The position numbers were made by a program, and so were the translations under genes. DNA of 64,000 nucleotides from Bacteroidia bacterium (GTDB lineage Bacteria; Bacteroidota; Bacteroidia; SXHM01): positions 837,746-901,745 of the forward strand of contig JAJVIC010000009.1 of assembly GCA_022072225.1 (NCBI GenBank), read 5' to 3'. Of the stretch, positions 6,695 to 16,319 are shown in pieces (position 1 is the stretch's first letter; every line of letters starts with the position of its first letter). The notes under the pieces were generated by a model. It saw only the letters and a program-made list of their open reading frames with translations, was not told the DNA's origin and ran no database searches.

Positions 6695-8893
6695 GTGAAA
6701 AAAGCAATAGCACTTTTTATTCTTGTAGCAACATGTTTGTACTCTGCTCCCTTCTCCTTCGGAGAAGGGCAGGGGATGAGGCTTCTTGCTCCCTCTCCTT
6801 TGAAGAGGGTTGGGGTCAGGTTTCTTGGCCCACTCGACAAAGCCTTTGAAGCATTGAAGATACACGATTACTTCACCGCTAAAGAATTATTTGAAAAGTC
6901 GGCCAAGAAAGAGCCGGCAGGTGCTTACTACGGATTGAGTTTGATTTTTGCCAACGATAAAAACCCGTTTCATAATCTTGATTCTGCGTTGGCTGCAATC
7001 GCAAAATCCAATCAGGCTTTTGCTTTGCTGGATGAAAAGGATAAAAAGAAACTTGCAGAATTAGCTGTTACTTCAACGGCTATTGAAACACAGAAGCAGG
7101 AAGTTTTTCGTCTGGCTTTTGAGGAGGTTAACAAGGTGAACACCGTTGAGCATTGCGAATGGTTTCTTGCAGGTTTTAAAGAAGCACCACAGTTAAACGA
7201 GGTTGTTAAACTTCGCAACCACCTTGCGTATCTGAATGCAGAGAAGGAGGGAACCTATCAGGCTTTCAAAGCTTATATGGATAAATATCCTGCCGCAGAA
7301 GATTTGATTGTTGCAACAGAAAAGTATGAGCTCACTTTGTACGAAACACTCACCGCTTCCAAGAGCATCCAGAGTTATATTGATTTTCTGAAACAGTATC
7401 CCAAGACCACTTACCGCAAAGAAGCGGAGAATAAAATTTATGAATTGTCAATCACAAAAGGAAAGATAAAAGAGTATCATGAATTTATAAAGAAGTATCC
7501 CGACAATCACAATGTGCCGGAGGCATGGCGCAAAATCTATTCTATTTATACAGCCGACTCCAATCCCGAATCGTTTGCAGATTTCAGATTGGAGTATCCC
7601 GACTATCCCTACAAAGATCAGGTGCTGAAAGATCTGGAGATTGCTAAAAGCCGCTACTATCCTGCGGTGCGCGATAAAAAATGGGGTTATGTAAACGGCA
7701 ACGGAAAGGTGGTTATTGCTTTTGAATACGATTGGTGCGAACCTTTTACGGAAGGCATTGCCGAAGTGGGAAGAGCTGATAAAGCAGGCTTCATCAACAA
7801 GAAAGGCGAAGCAATTGTTCCGCTGCAGTATTCGGAAGTGGAGCCTTTTCACGATGGTTTTGCAGTGGTGGGTAACGAGGAGTTTTACGGCATGGTGGAT
7901 TATACCGGCAAGGTGGTAGTGCCGCTGAAATACGATGAAGTATTTGACTTCTCGGAAGGATTGGCGCGCGTAATGCTGGGCGATAAATATGGTTTTGTAA
8001 ATAAATCCGGAGTGCTTGCTATTCCTTTGCTGTTTGATGATGCCGAAGATTTTTCGGAAAACAGGGCGGTGGTTGAATTCAATAATAAGAAAGGATATAT
8101 TGATAAAACAGGGAACATTGTTATTCCTTATGATTTTGATGATGCCGAATCATTTAAAGACGGATTGGCGCGGGTGGAAAAAGATGGTTTTTACGGACTG
8201 ATTTCAAAAGCAGGTGAACCCATTGTGCAGTGCGAATACGATGAGATTGGTGCTTTCAGCGAAGGGCTGGCTGTAGTGGTGAAAACCGAGAAATACGGAT
8301 ATGTGGATAAAAACGGACAGGTTGTTATTCCGGTGGTATATGATTTTCGTTTTGATCAGGCCTTGCCCGAACTGGCATTTAAAAACGGCAAAGCTCCTGC
8401 AACACTGAAAGGTAAAACGGGTGTGATTGACAAAACAGGCAAAGAGCTTATTTCTGCTCAGTTCGAAGACATCGGCACCTTTTCGGAAGGCTTGCTTGCC
8501 GTAAAGAAAAAAGGAAAATGGGGATACATCGACTCCACACAAAAGACCATCATCAAGTTTGAGTTTGAGTTTGCCGGTAATTTTTCGGAGGGGCTGGCAC
8601 GTGTTAAGCGCAGCGATAAATTCGGCTACATCGATGCGAAGGGATTAACGCAAACACCCAGCATATTTGACGAAGCCGGTGATTTTACAAACGGCATTGC
8701 CAAAGTAAGTCAGGCTGGTAAACTGGGCTTTATCAATAAAAGCAATGCCTACGTTATTCCCTGCGAAATTGATGAAGCCGGAAGCCCTATGGAGGGCGAT
8801 GTGGTATTGCTGAAGAAAAACCGCAAGATGGCGTACTTCAATCTTAAGAACGGAAACTACATCTGGCGCGAGGCGGGGTATATTGCGGAGTAG
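6695..8893 (+). CDS. secreted WG-repeat protein with TPR-like N-terminal region
   Basis: A 732-residue protein with a signal peptide (MKKAIALFILVATCLYSA), a helical TPR-like part (about 50-310) and eleven WG repeats from about residue 325 to the end. Each repeat carries a core such as KWGYVNGNG, KAGFINKKG, KYGFVNKSG or KWGYIDSTQ followed by a hydrophobic strand and an 'F.EGLA' turn. WG proteins of Bacteroidota are thought to be binding or scaffold proteins of the periplasm or surface; no enzyme motif is seen. Between the signal peptide and the helical region about 25 residues are encoded by two palindromic repeats (see 6749-6809) and are probably not ancestral. It converges on the protease gene with only 9 bases between the stops. 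Confidence 0.8.
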   Translation: MKKAIALFILVATCLYSAPFSFGEGQGMRLLAPSPLKRVGVRFLGPLDKAFEALKIHDYFTAKELFEKSAKKEPAGAYYGLSLIFANDKNPFHNLDSALAAIAKSNQAFALLDEKDKKKLAELAVTSTAIETQKQEVFRLAFEEVNKVNTVEHCEWFLAGFKEAPQLNEVVKLRNHLAYLNAEKEGTYQAFKAYMDKYPAAEDLIVATEKYELTLYETLTASKSIQSYIDFLKQYPKTTYRKEAENKIYELSITKGKIKEYHEFIKKYPDNHNVPEAWRKIYSIYTADSNPESFADFRLEYPDYPYKDQVLKDLEIAKSRYYPAVRDKKWGYVNGNGKVVIAFEYDWCEPFTEGIAEVGRADKAGFINKKGEAIVPLQYSEVEPFHDGFAVVGNEEFYGMVDYTGKVVVPLKYDEVFDFSEGLARVMLGDKYGFVNKSGVLAIPLLFDDAEDFSENRAVVEFNNKKGYIDKTGNIVIPYDFDDAESFKDGLARVEKDGFYGLISKAGEPIVQCEYDEIGAFSEGLAVVVKTEKYGYVDKNGQVVIPVVYDFRFDQALPELAFKNGKAPATLKGKTGVIDKTGKELISAQFEDIGTFSEGLLAVKKKGKWGYIDSTQKTIIKFEFEFAGNFSEGLARVKRSDKFGYIDAKGLTQTPSIFDEAGDFTNGIAKVSQAGKLGFINKSNAYVIPCEIDEAGSPMEGDVVLLKKNRKMAYFNLKNGNYIWREAGYIAE
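6749..6769. repeat. perfect palindrome inside the WG gene
   Basis: Arms CCCTTCTCC and GGAGAAGGG enclose a 3-base loop (TTC), giving a perfect 9-bp stem. It is followed by GCAGGGGATGAGG, the usual flank of this dispersed repeat in Bacteroidota. It is read in frame as PFSFGEG just after the signal peptide. Confidence 0.75.
6791..6809. repeat. second related palindrome inside the WG gene
   Basis: Arms CCCTCT and AGAGGG with a partly paired centre, then TTGGGGTCAGG. It is a diverged copy of the palindrome at 6749, starting 42 bases later and in the same orientation, and is read as PSPLKRVGV. Confidence 0.65.
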
Positions 8894-8902
8894 TGCTGCA
8901 TA

Positions 8903-11782
8903 TTATTCTTTTACCACCTTCTTCACACTCACCTTACCCTCCATTACCACCTGCACAAAATAAATACCCGAAGCAAGGTTAGAAATATCAAGATGTGAGA
9001 TTTGAGATGTGAGATTTGAGCTATACACCAACTGACCGGCTGTGTTCAATATTCTACATTCGTTATTCGACATTCGATATTGTTCGACAAAGAGTATCGT
9101 TAGTTGCTCCGTTGCCGGATTAGGAAACACCATAAAATCACTTGCAACCTCTTCCACGCCTGTAACAAGGTTAGCACATTCAATCGGGAAAATACCAAAG
9201 TCAAGGTCGCCATCAATAGCGTTGCTCCATGCCGAAAGCATGGTGTGCCAGGTATTATCGCTCCACATTTCCCAGGCAAGCTCTGTGTTGTTGGCATCGC
9301 CATCGGTACTGGATACAATGCCAACCTGGTCGTTGGTACCCAGCGTGGTAAAGTTTACACCCACCGCATAATCAGCGCTGATTAATACAGGCGAAGTAAA
9401 ACGTACAATGTTCAAAAAGCCCGAAGTATCAATGCGTGTAATCAACAGGTCTTTGGTGGCAAGCAAAGTGCCAGGTGCGGTGTTTACGGTGCCGGTGGTT
9501 GCTGTTCCCGTTCCGTTTGCCTGACGCAGGTTCACAGTTACCTTGCTGTTGGCATTGCCCGAAACATATTCCTTTGCGCCAAACCAGATAATAACATCCT
9601 GAACATATACCGGTGTGCTTACATCAAACACCTGCGCTTTTTCTTTATCGTCATAGTTATTAGAGCCGCTGATGTAGCCTTCGGTAAGCGTATAAATAAT
9701 AGGTGTTCCGTTGGCAAAATTGCTTTGCACAATGGTATCGCAGGTGCCGGGTGTTGTCAGGCAAAAGGCAGTGCTTTCGCTGGCGGTAAACTGCCCTCCG
9801 GTAATAATGTCAATGCCTTCGGCATCGCCCAGCGAATAAGAACCTGTGCCGTTGTTGCAGCAAATACCGTTGTTGCCTGAATCATAAATAGTGAAAGTAT
9901 AACAACCCGTGTTCAGACATATTTCTTCTACTGCCTGTATGTTGTTTCCGTAAGGTCCGCCACTTGCCACTATGTTGTTGCTGCCATCGCGCACCTGCCA
10001 GGTGGTTTGGCTGCCGCTGTTGTCGGTATTTACAATCAGGTAGGCCGTGTTGTTGGCTACAGTTACGGTGAAAGAAGAAGATGAAGCATTGTTGGCGCTG
10101 TTGGCATCCGTACCTCCGTTGGGCGCAGAGGTAGTTGCATTAAAGGTATGAGCACCTGCGGTAACTGTTCTTACAGGCAGCGTAACATCTACCGTTGCAT
10201 TGGTAGCCAGAGAGCCTGTCCATGAATAGTTAGCCGAAGCACCGCCATCTACCGTTGTGGTAATGGTAACAGCAGTAAGCGTTGTTGCGCCAAAGTTCTT
10301 TAGCGTTACAACGGGCGTAATGCTTGTAGCGCACGAACTTCCCGAAGGAGCAACAATAGTTGAGATACCTGCATCCAGGGAAGGTACTTGCTGACATGGT
10401 GCGTAGGTTCCGCTCAGTGTCAGGGCTCCGGTGTTTCCCGGGTCAAGCCATACTTTTAGTTTTTGTCCTGCCGTGTTGGGGTTGTTGGTCCAGTGCCACG
10501 ACATTTTTCCGTAGTAATCAGGACTGGTGGTTGCGTTGCAATAAGAAGAACCGCCAGTTAGCGTTCCTACAATTTGTCCGCTGCTGTTAAAAATAGGCGA
10601 GCCCGATGAACCGCCTTCGGTAACACCGTGTCCGTTGGTGGTTGCTGCCCATACCACGCGCCAGTGTGTGTTGGCCACTCCGTAGCTTGCCGTAGTAAGC
10701 GCCTGTGTGTAGGTCGAAACTTTTTTGCGTCCGCCCGCAGGGTGGTGAATGCTTACTCCGCTGCTGCTTGCTGTGTTGTTGGCATTCCATCCGTTGTAGT
10801 AAGGGTTGTAATTAGAAGGAATGCTATTGTTCAGTTCCAGCAGCATAAAGTCGGAACCCGAAGAACCGCCACCGTCATTGCTGTCGGCACGCTTAACGCA
10901 ACCCGTCATACTTTGACTGGTAGAGGAAGAACCTGTTCCGCAGCCTGTGCGTTCGTAGTTGAAGTAGAAAATATACTGCGTGAAATCTGAAGTAGATGAA
11001 CCCTCACCGCAGTGGAAGGCAGAAAGTATGTAGCCTTTGCAATCCAGGTTGGTGTTATTTACCAGCGATGCGCTGCACCATCCGGCACTGCCGCCATCAA
11101 CAACCTGCATACGCACTACACCTTTTTTCTCGTCCTGCCAGTTGGTTCCTTCGGGTGAGCAGTTGATGTCCACTTCGCAGGCATCACCACCGCGTTGCTC
11201 GCCCTCTACTTCCACATAGCGGTAGGCATACGCCACATGCGAAATGCTGATTACCCCCTGTCCCGCCTGCGCAGCAGGTTCGGTATATTCAAGGTAGCAG
11301 GTTTCGCCATAGATTAATTCGGTTGCAAATTTGCCGCTCTCGTGATTGTTGAATTCGGTGAATGCGCCAATAACCTGTGTTCCGCTTTCGTTCCAGATAT
11401 AGAGTTTTCCGCCTGCAGGCAGGTGGAAATTGTCGTAGTAAAGTGATGTTGCCAGTGCATCATCAGCAATTACTTTCAGTCGCCATACCCGGTCGCCATT
11501 GGGTTGTGTTTTCCAGGTGCCTGAATTAGTAAGGTTAAAATTTACCGCCATCAGTTTGGCAAAACGCGGCAATCCACCTGCTGTTTCGTTTTCATAATCT
11601 TCATCGGCAAGCCTTCCCAAATCCAAAGCGGCTATGCTTTCTTCGGGGATATCGCTCAGCGAAAGATTGTTTTCGGCACTGAAACTCAGGGGGTGTCCGC
11701 CAGCGCTTATTTGTGCAAACGAAGAATAAAAAAAGCCCGTGCAGATAACTGCAAGGGCTGTAAGGGTAATTCTGATATTCAT
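8903..11782 (-). CDS. T9SS-secreted trypsin-like (lysyl endopeptidase type) serine protease
   Basis: A 959-residue secreted protein. A signal peptide ends at SSFAQ (about residue 24). The S1 protease domain (about 215-450) has the catalytic triad His257 (LSAFHCGEG), Asp311 (GSDFMLLEL) and Ser393 (GGSSGSPIF), in the arrangement of Achromobacter-type lysyl endopeptidases, with paired cysteines. A CARDB-like adhesive domain (about 470-575) and a beta-sandwich follow. The end (VFPNPATEQL ... LASGIYFVQVV ... KVVKE) is a type A T9SS sorting domain, so the protein leaves through the type IX system. It starts 13 bases after the metalloprotease gene upstream and is probably cotranscribed with it. Part of the sorting domain is encoded by two heptamer clusters (8992-9019 and 9050-9084). 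Confidence 0.88.
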   Translation of the reverse strand: MNIRITLTALAVICTGFFYSSFAQISAGGHPLSFSAENNLSLSDIPEESIAALDLGRLADEDYENETAGGLPRFAKLMAVNFNLTNSGTWKTQPNGDRVWRLKVIADDALATSLYYDNFHLPAGGKLYIWNESGTQVIGAFTEFNNHESGKFATELIYGETCYLEYTEPAAQAGQGVISISHVAYAYRYVEVEGEQRGGDACEVDINCSPEGTNWQDEKKGVVRMQVVDGGSAGWCSASLVNNTNLDCKGYILSAFHCGEGSSTSDFTQYIFYFNYERTGCGTGSSSTSQSMTGCVKRADSNDGGGSSGSDFMLLELNNSIPSNYNPYYNGWNANNTASSSGVSIHHPAGGRKKVSTYTQALTTASYGVANTHWRVVWAATTNGHGVTEGGSSGSPIFNSSGQIVGTLTGGSSYCNATTSPDYYGKMSWHWTNNPNTAGQKLKVWLDPGNTGALTLSGTYAPCQQVPSLDAGISTIVAPSGSSCATSITPVVTLKNFGATTLTAVTITTTVDGGASANYSWTGSLATNATVDVTLPVRTVTAGAHTFNATTSAPNGGTDANSANNASSSSFTVTVANNTAYLIVNTDNSGSQTTWQVRDGSNNIVASGGPYGNNIQAVEEICLNTGCYTFTIYDSGNNGICCNNGTGSYSLGDAEGIDIITGGQFTASESTAFCLTTPGTCDTIVQSNFANGTPIIYTLTEGYISGSNNYDDKEKAQVFDVSTPVYVQDVIIWFGAKEYVSGNANSKVTVNLRQANGTGTATTGTVNTAPGTLLATKDLLITRIDTSGFLNIVRFTSPVLISADYAVGVNFTTLGTNDQVGIVSSTDGDANNTELAWEMWSDNTWHTMLSAWSNAIDGDLDFGIFPIECANLVTGVEEVASDFMVFPNPATEQLTILFVEQYRMSNNECRILNTAGQLVYSSNLTSQISHLDISNLASGIYFVQVVMEGKVSVKKVVKE
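8992..9019. repeat. four heptamers inside the protease T9SS domain
   Basis: Units GATGTGA, GATTTGA, GATGTGA, GATTTGA in perfect register. On the coding (minus) strand they give SSNLTSQISHLDI, just before the conserved LASGIYFV segment of the sorting domain. Confidence 0.75.
9050..9084. repeat. five heptamers inside the protease T9SS domain
   Basis: Units TATTCTA, CATTCGT, TATTCGA, CATTCGA and TATTGTT, consensus YATTCGA. On the coding strand they are read as EQYRMSNNECRILN, a stretch of the sorting domain between the VFPNPA and GQLVYSS segments. Confidence 0.72.
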
Positions 11783-11795
11783 AGTGTGTTAAATA

Positions 11796-13898
11796 TTATT
11801 TCTCAGCGATAATAAATTTCAGTGTGTTGGTTTTTGAATCCGTAGTAAGTTTTGCAAAATAAATACCTGCTGCCAGTTGCGAAACATCAATGGCCGTTTG
11901 CTTGTTGGTAAGCGTAGTTTCCGAAATCAGTTGCCCCGAAATGTCAATAAGAGATAGGGTAGAGGTGTTACTTAAATCAGAACCCGATACCACATTCAAT
12001 ACATTGTTTGTTGGATTAGGGAAGATGTAAAATTCAGAAGCTTCCACACGGGTTTCAACACCAACAGGCAGTTGGTCGCACTCAATCGGAATAAGCACTA
12101 AATCAACATCCAGTTCCCATGAGTTGGGCTCTAAAAAGGTGTGCCATGAGCCATCGTTCCATTGTTCCCATGAACGCTCTGAACCACCTGCGTCACCATC
12201 AGTTGTGGTAACAATAGCAACCGTATCTCCAGCGCTGAGTAAACTGAAATCAACACCAACAGCATAAGGTGAGTTAACAGTAACTGTTGAAGGCATTCCA
12301 ATCAGTATAGGATTGGCTGAGGTAAGTTGAGACAATGCAATAGAGCCAGCACCAAGAATGGTTCCCGGTGCGGTTACTGTTCCTGCAGTTGAAGTTCCTG
12401 TTCCGTCCATATCATAAATAACAAAGGCAAGCGCTGAGTTAGGGTCGCCAGAGGTGTTGATAATATCACCGATGTAAACAATAATATCCGATATGTAAGA
12501 GGTTGAGTTTACGGGTGTATACGATTCTGCTTTAGCAATATCACCATAGCCATTATTTCCGCTTATATAACCACCGCCCTGTGCAGGATAAAGTGTCCAT
12601 GTGTCGTTAGGGTCGGCTGAAGGAAGCCAGATAGTATCGCAACTTGCCGAGCCTCCTCCGCTTGTGCTGATGTTGATGTAATTGGTTTTGGTTTCGCTAT
12701 CACTGCCGCTTCCGTTGGTGGCGGTAAGTGTTACGGTATATAAGCCTACGGCATTGTACGTGTGTGATGGGTTTTGTAATGTTGAAGTTCCTCCGTCACC
12801 AAAGGTCCAGGCCCATTGTGTAGGTGAGTTGGTTGTTAAGTCGGTAAACTGTACGTTGGTTCCCGGTGTACCTGAAGTTGGGTTACCAACAAAGTCAGCA
12901 ACAGGATTATTGCCAGTTTGTGAACTGCATCCTGTTGAAGCCAATAAAGCAGAACGTTCGTTGCTTAGAATAGAATTCATTTCGGCACATTGCTGAATAG
13001 TAAACATGTTAGGGCAGGTGGCGTAGTCCATAAAGTTTTCGGTCTGGTCAGGAAGGTCTGGATTTCCGCTGGTGCATGAGTTTACATTAGGATCAAAGCA
13101 GTTGGTAAACGACTGAAAGTTTTCCTGATACGATTGTGGTGTATCGCTGAAGCCATCATCGTTGCTGCAACTGTAGCTGTCGTCACAGCTCCATGTGTGG
13201 CACAGGTTAAAGTAATGTCCTATTTCGTGGGTGGCGGTGCGGTTTCCTGAACCCATTCCAAGACTGTAGTCCAGCACTAAGCCATCATTGTTTGAACCTA
13301 CCATTCCCGGAGTGGGAAGGTATGCATAGCCGGCAGTTCCGGAGTTGCTGCCACCGCAAATGTCCACTATCCAGATGTTAAGAAAATGGTCGGGGTCAAC
13401 AGCGTTAGAGCCTCCCTGATTAGTGTATTTCATTTCGTTGGTTTGGGTGCTAACATTGTAACAACCGTGTGAAGTGGCTACGCGAATGGTTTGGTCTAAG
13501 CAGAACTCAATTTCAGGACTTGCTGCAACGGATTGGAATACAGAGCGTGTTGATGAGGCATCGGAGTTGGTGCGGGTAAAGTCAGCATTTAAGGTGCTTA
13601 TCATGGTTGCAATAGCATTATCCGAAACGTTTTGTGCCGGAACACCGCTGTTGTAAACAACATGCACTACTACTGATATTTTGCGTGTTGCCTGCACATC
13701 ACGGTTGCTCAGGTAATTTTGAATGCGTTGTTCGCGTCCGTTAATCATGTCTTCGCGTTCGCGCGCGTATTCAGGGTCGGCAGCTTCCATCGCCTTGCTT
13801 ACAGTAACAGCTGCGCAGGGAGCTTGTTGTGCTTTAGAGGAGAGAGAGTAGGAGAGTGAGAATGTGAGAATAAGTAGCGAGTAGTAGAGTTTTTTCAT
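11796..13898 (-). CDS. T9SS-secreted M43 zinc metalloprotease with PKD domain
   Basis: A 700-residue protein from the ATG at 13898. A start 27 bases further upstream is possible on paper but overlaps the -7 promoter element at 13923, so it is rejected. After the signal peptide (MKKLYYSLLILTF...SKAQ) comes an M43 (cytophagalysin/pappalysin) domain with the zinc motif HEIGHYFNLCH (about 224-234). A PKD domain follows (about 330-410, with WTFGDGGTS), then a beta-sandwich, then a type A T9SS sorting domain (FIFPNPTNNVL to LKFIIAEK; first part reads YIFPNPT). The beta-sandwich and sorting domain resemble those of the serine protease encoded next in the same operon. Likely function is extracellular protein digestion. 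Confidence 0.88.
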   Translation of the reverse strand: MKKLYYSLLILTFSLSYSLSSKAQQAPCAAVTVSKAMEAADPEYAREREDMINGREQRIQNYLSNRDVQATRKISVVVHVVYNSGVPAQNVSDNAIATMISTLNADFTRTNSDASSTRSVFQSVAASPEIEFCLDQTIRVATSHGCYNVSTQTNEMKYTNQGGSNAVDPDHFLNIWIVDICGGSNSGTAGYAYLPTPGMVGSNNDGLVLDYSLGMGSGNRTATHEIGHYFNLCHTWSCDDSYSCSNDDGFSDTPQSYQENFQSFTNCFDPNVNSCTSGNPDLPDQTENFMDYATCPNMFTIQQCAEMNSILSNERSALLASTGCSSQTGNNPVADFVGNPTSGTPGTNVQFTDLTTNSPTQWAWTFGDGGTSTLQNPSHTYNAVGLYTVTLTATNGSGSDSETKTNYINISTSGGGSASCDTIWLPSADPNDTWTLYPAQGGGYISGNNGYGDIAKAESYTPVNSTSYISDIIVYIGDIINTSGDPNSALAFVIYDMDGTGTSTAGTVTAPGTILGAGSIALSQLTSANPILIGMPSTVTVNSPYAVGVDFSLLSAGDTVAIVTTTDGDAGGSERSWEQWNDGSWHTFLEPNSWELDVDLVLIPIECDQLPVGVETRVEASEFYIFPNPTNNVLNVVSGSDLSNTSTLSLIDISGQLISETTLTNKQTAIDVSQLAAGIYFAKLTTDSKTNTLKFIIAEK

Positions 13899-13922
13899 TG
13901 TGGGTTTTTGAAATATAACGTG

Positions 13923-13957
13923 CAAACGTAAATGTTAAAACACACATTTACAACAAA
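13923..13957 (-). promoter_or_regulatory. promoter of the protease pair
   Basis: On the minus strand TACGTTTG (13930 to 13923) is a perfect TAnnTTTG -7 element. TTTGTTG at 13957-13951 provides a -33 element: TTTG lies 23 bases and TTG 20 bases upstream. The metalloprotease ATG follows 24 bases after the -7 element. Confidence 0.65.
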
Positions 13958-14034
13958 TGTTTTTCACCGATTATTTAACACCGTTTATAGGATGTTAAAT
14001 ACTGATAATTAGCTTTAAAGAATAAGGAGGCGGG

Positions 14035-14985
14035 TTATTTAAACTCCGGCAAATTCTTAAAATAATCGTAGGTAATTTTCAATCCTTCTTTACGCGAAAC
14101 TTTAGGTTTCCATCCAAGAATTTGTTGGGCGCGCGTAATATCGGGTCTGCGCTGCTTAGGGTCGTCAGTTGGCAGCGGATGATAAATTATTTTTTGTGAA
14201 GTACCTGTAAGCGCAATAATTTCTTCCGCAAATTCCTTGATGGTAATTTCGTCAGGGTTTCCAATGTTTACAGGGTTTACATAATCACTGAAAAGCAGTC
14301 GGTAAATACCTTCTACCAGATCATCAACATAGCAGAACGAGCGGGTTTGGCTGCCATCACCGAATACGGTAATATCCTGTCCGCGCAGGGCTTGCCCCAT
14401 GAAAGCGGGTAGGGCGCGTCCGTCATCCAGTCGCATACGCGGACCGTAAGTGTTGAAGATACGTACAATGCGTGTTTCCAAATCATGATAAGTATGGTAA
14501 GCCATAGTAATGGCTTCCTGAAAACGTTTGGCTTCGTCATATACACCGCGGGGACCTATTGGGTTTACATTTCCCCAATAATCTTCATTTTGCGGATGCA
14601 CATTCGGGTCGCCATATACTTCTGAAGTAGAAGCGATGAGCATACGCGCTTTTTTTACACGTGCCAGGCCAAGCAGGTTATGCGTTCCCAGTGAACCCAC
14701 TTTCAGTGTTTGAATAGGAATTTTTAAATAATCAATTGGTGAAGCCGGTGATGCAAAGTGTAATATGTAATGCAACTCGCCCGGTACAAAAACAAATTTT
14801 GAAACATCATGGTGATAAAACTCAAACTGTTCGAGTTTAAACAGATGTTCTATATTGCTAAGACTTCCTGTGATGAGGTTGTCCATGCCTATAACATGAA
14901 AACCTTCTTTAATAAACCGGTCGCACAGATGCGAACCGAGGAAGCCTGCGGCTCCCGTAATGAGTACTCTCTTTCTTTCAGGCAT
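14035..14985 (-). CDS. UDP-glucuronate decarboxylase (UDP-xylose synthase)
   Basis: A 316-residue extended short-chain dehydrogenase. NAD binding GAAGFLG is at 11-17, the active-site segment [10 protein letters not shown] at 118-127, and YDEAK gives catalytic Tyr149 and Lys153. The pattern and length match UXS enzymes, which oxidise UDP-glucuronate at C4, decarboxylate it and reduce the ketone to UDP-xylose. Its start overlaps the end of the UDP-glucose dehydrogenase gene by 8 bases, so the two act in sequence: UDP-glucose to UDP-glucuronate to UDP-xylose. A dTDP-glucose 4,6-dehydratase is a less likely reading given this neighbour. It is the last gene of a three-gene operon. Confidence 0.87.
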   Translation of the reverse strand: MPERKRVLITGAAGFLGSHLCDRFIKEGFHVIGMDNLITGSLSNIEHLFKLEQFEFYHHDVSKFVFVPGELHYILHFASPASPIDYLKIPIQTLKVGSLGTHNLLGLARVKKARMLIASTSEVYGDPNVHPQNEDYWGNVNPIGPRGVYDEAKRFQEAITMAYHTYHDLETRIVRIFNTYGPRMRLDDGRALPAFMGQALRGQDITVFGDGSQTRSFCYVDDLVEGIYRLLFSDYVNPVNIGNPDEITIKEFAEEIIALTGTSQKIIYHPLPTDDPKQRRPDITRAQQILGWKPKVSRKEGLKITYDYFKNLPEFK

Positions 14986-16303
14986 TTACTGGTGTGTTTA
15001 CGGCTTCACGTCCTATGCTATAGTAGGTGTAGCCAAGTTCTTTCATGGTTTGATTATCGTAGAGATTGCGTCCGTCAAATATCACTTTATTTTTCAGTGA
15101 TGATGAAATTTTATCAAAATCGGGATTGCGGAAAAGTTGCCATTCCGTTGCTATTACCAATGCATCGGCACCCTTCAGTGCATCGTAGTGGTTTTCGGTG
15201 AAATTGATTTTTGTTCCCAACAGTTTTTTTACATTGTTCATCGCTTCGGGGTCAAAGGCTGTAACTTCAGCCCCGGCTTTAAGTAATTCTTCAATGATGT
15301 AAAGCGCAGGTGCCTCGCGTATATCATCAGTATCCGGCTTGAAGGCTAATCCCCACAGCGCAATTTTTTTGCCCTTAAGCGACCCGCCAAAGTAGTCCAG
15401 TATTTTAGGCACAATGATGGTTTTCTGTTTTTCGTTTACCTGCATTACCGCTTGCAACAGTGCAAAGTTGTAGCCAACATCATCTGCAGATTTTGCAATG
15501 GCTTGCACATCTTTAGGGAAACAGCTTCCGCCATAACCAATACCGGGAAAAAGAAAACGTTTTCCAATGCGGTCGTCAGAACCAATACCAATACGCACTT
15601 TGTCCACATCTGCACCCAGTAACTCGCACAAATTCGCAATCTCATTCATAAATGTAATCTTAGTAGCAAGAAAAGCGTTGGCAGCGTATTTAGTAAGCTC
15701 CGCACTTTTTTCATCCATAAATATAACAGGATTTCCCTGGCGCACATAAGGCTTGAAAAGGTCGCCCATAATGTGTTTTGCTTTTTCAGATGAAGTACCT
15801 ATTACCACACGGTCAGGTTTCATAAAATCATCTACCGCAAAACCCTCGCGCAAAAATTCAGGATTACATACCACATCAAATTCAGTCTTTGCATTTTTTG
15901 CAATGGCTGCACGCACTTTTTCAGCAGTTCCAACAGGCACAGTACTTTTGTCAACTATTACTTTGTAGTCTTTAATCAATTTCCCCAAATCGTTTGCTAC
16001 ACCTAAAATGTAAGAAAGGTCAGCCGAACCGTCTTCACCGGGAGGTGTTGGCAAAGCAAGGAAAATCACTTTAGCGTTTTCAATTGCCTCTGCAAGATTG
16101 GTGGTAAAACTCAAACGCCCTTGTTTAATGTTGCGTTCAAAAATTACATCCAGATGTGGTTCGTAAATCGGCACAATGCCGTCTTTCATTTTGCGGACTT
16201 TCTCTACGTCAATGTCAACACAGGTAACATTGTTTCCTGTTTCGGCAAAACAAGTTCCGGTAACTAAACCAACGTATCCTGTTCCTACAACTGCTATGTT
16301 CAT
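14978..16303 (-). CDS. ugd: UDP-glucose 6-dehydrogenase
   Basis: A 441-residue nucleotide-sugar dehydrogenase. The Rossmann motif GTGYVGLV opens the protein, followed by the NAD acidic pair CVDID (about 28-32). The catalytic cysteine is Cys261 in [10 protein letters not shown], and the conserved [12 protein letters not shown] (about 205-216) contributes the lysine of the active site. It oxidises UDP-glucose twice to UDP-glucuronate in the cytoplasm. Length is typical. The gene lies between the DegT aminotransferase (16 bases upstream) and the UDP-glucuronate decarboxylase (overlapping downstream), forming a surface-polysaccharide precursor operon. It gives the cell one route to UDP-glucuronate; the 55-59 kb locus may give a second. 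Confidence 0.92.
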   Translation of the reverse strand: MNIAVVGTGYVGLVTGTCFAETGNNVTCVDIDVEKVRKMKDGIVPIYEPHLDVIFERNIKQGRLSFTTNLAEAIENAKVIFLALPTPPGEDGSADLSYILGVANDLGKLIKDYKVIVDKSTVPVGTAEKVRAAIAKNAKTEFDVVCNPEFLREGFAVDDFMKPDRVVIGTSSEKAKHIMGDLFKPYVRQGNPVIFMDEKSAELTKYAANAFLATKITFMNEIANLCELLGADVDKVRIGIGSDDRIGKRFLFPGIGYGGSCFPKDVQAIAKSADDVGYNFALLQAVMQVNEKQKTIIVPKILDYFGGSLKGKKIALWGLAFKPDTDDIREAPALYIIEELLKAGAEVTAFDPEAMNNVKKLLGTKINFTENHYDALKGADALVIATEWQLFRNPDFDKISSSLKNKVIFDGRNLYDNQTMKELGYTYYSIGREAVNTPVNA

Positions 16304-16319
16304 GCTATTTAATAGTGTG

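Noticed and set aside
6431-6865. Minus-strand open frame over the S46/WG junction
   Set aside because: Its sequence is the reverse reading of a real gene and of palindromic repeats.
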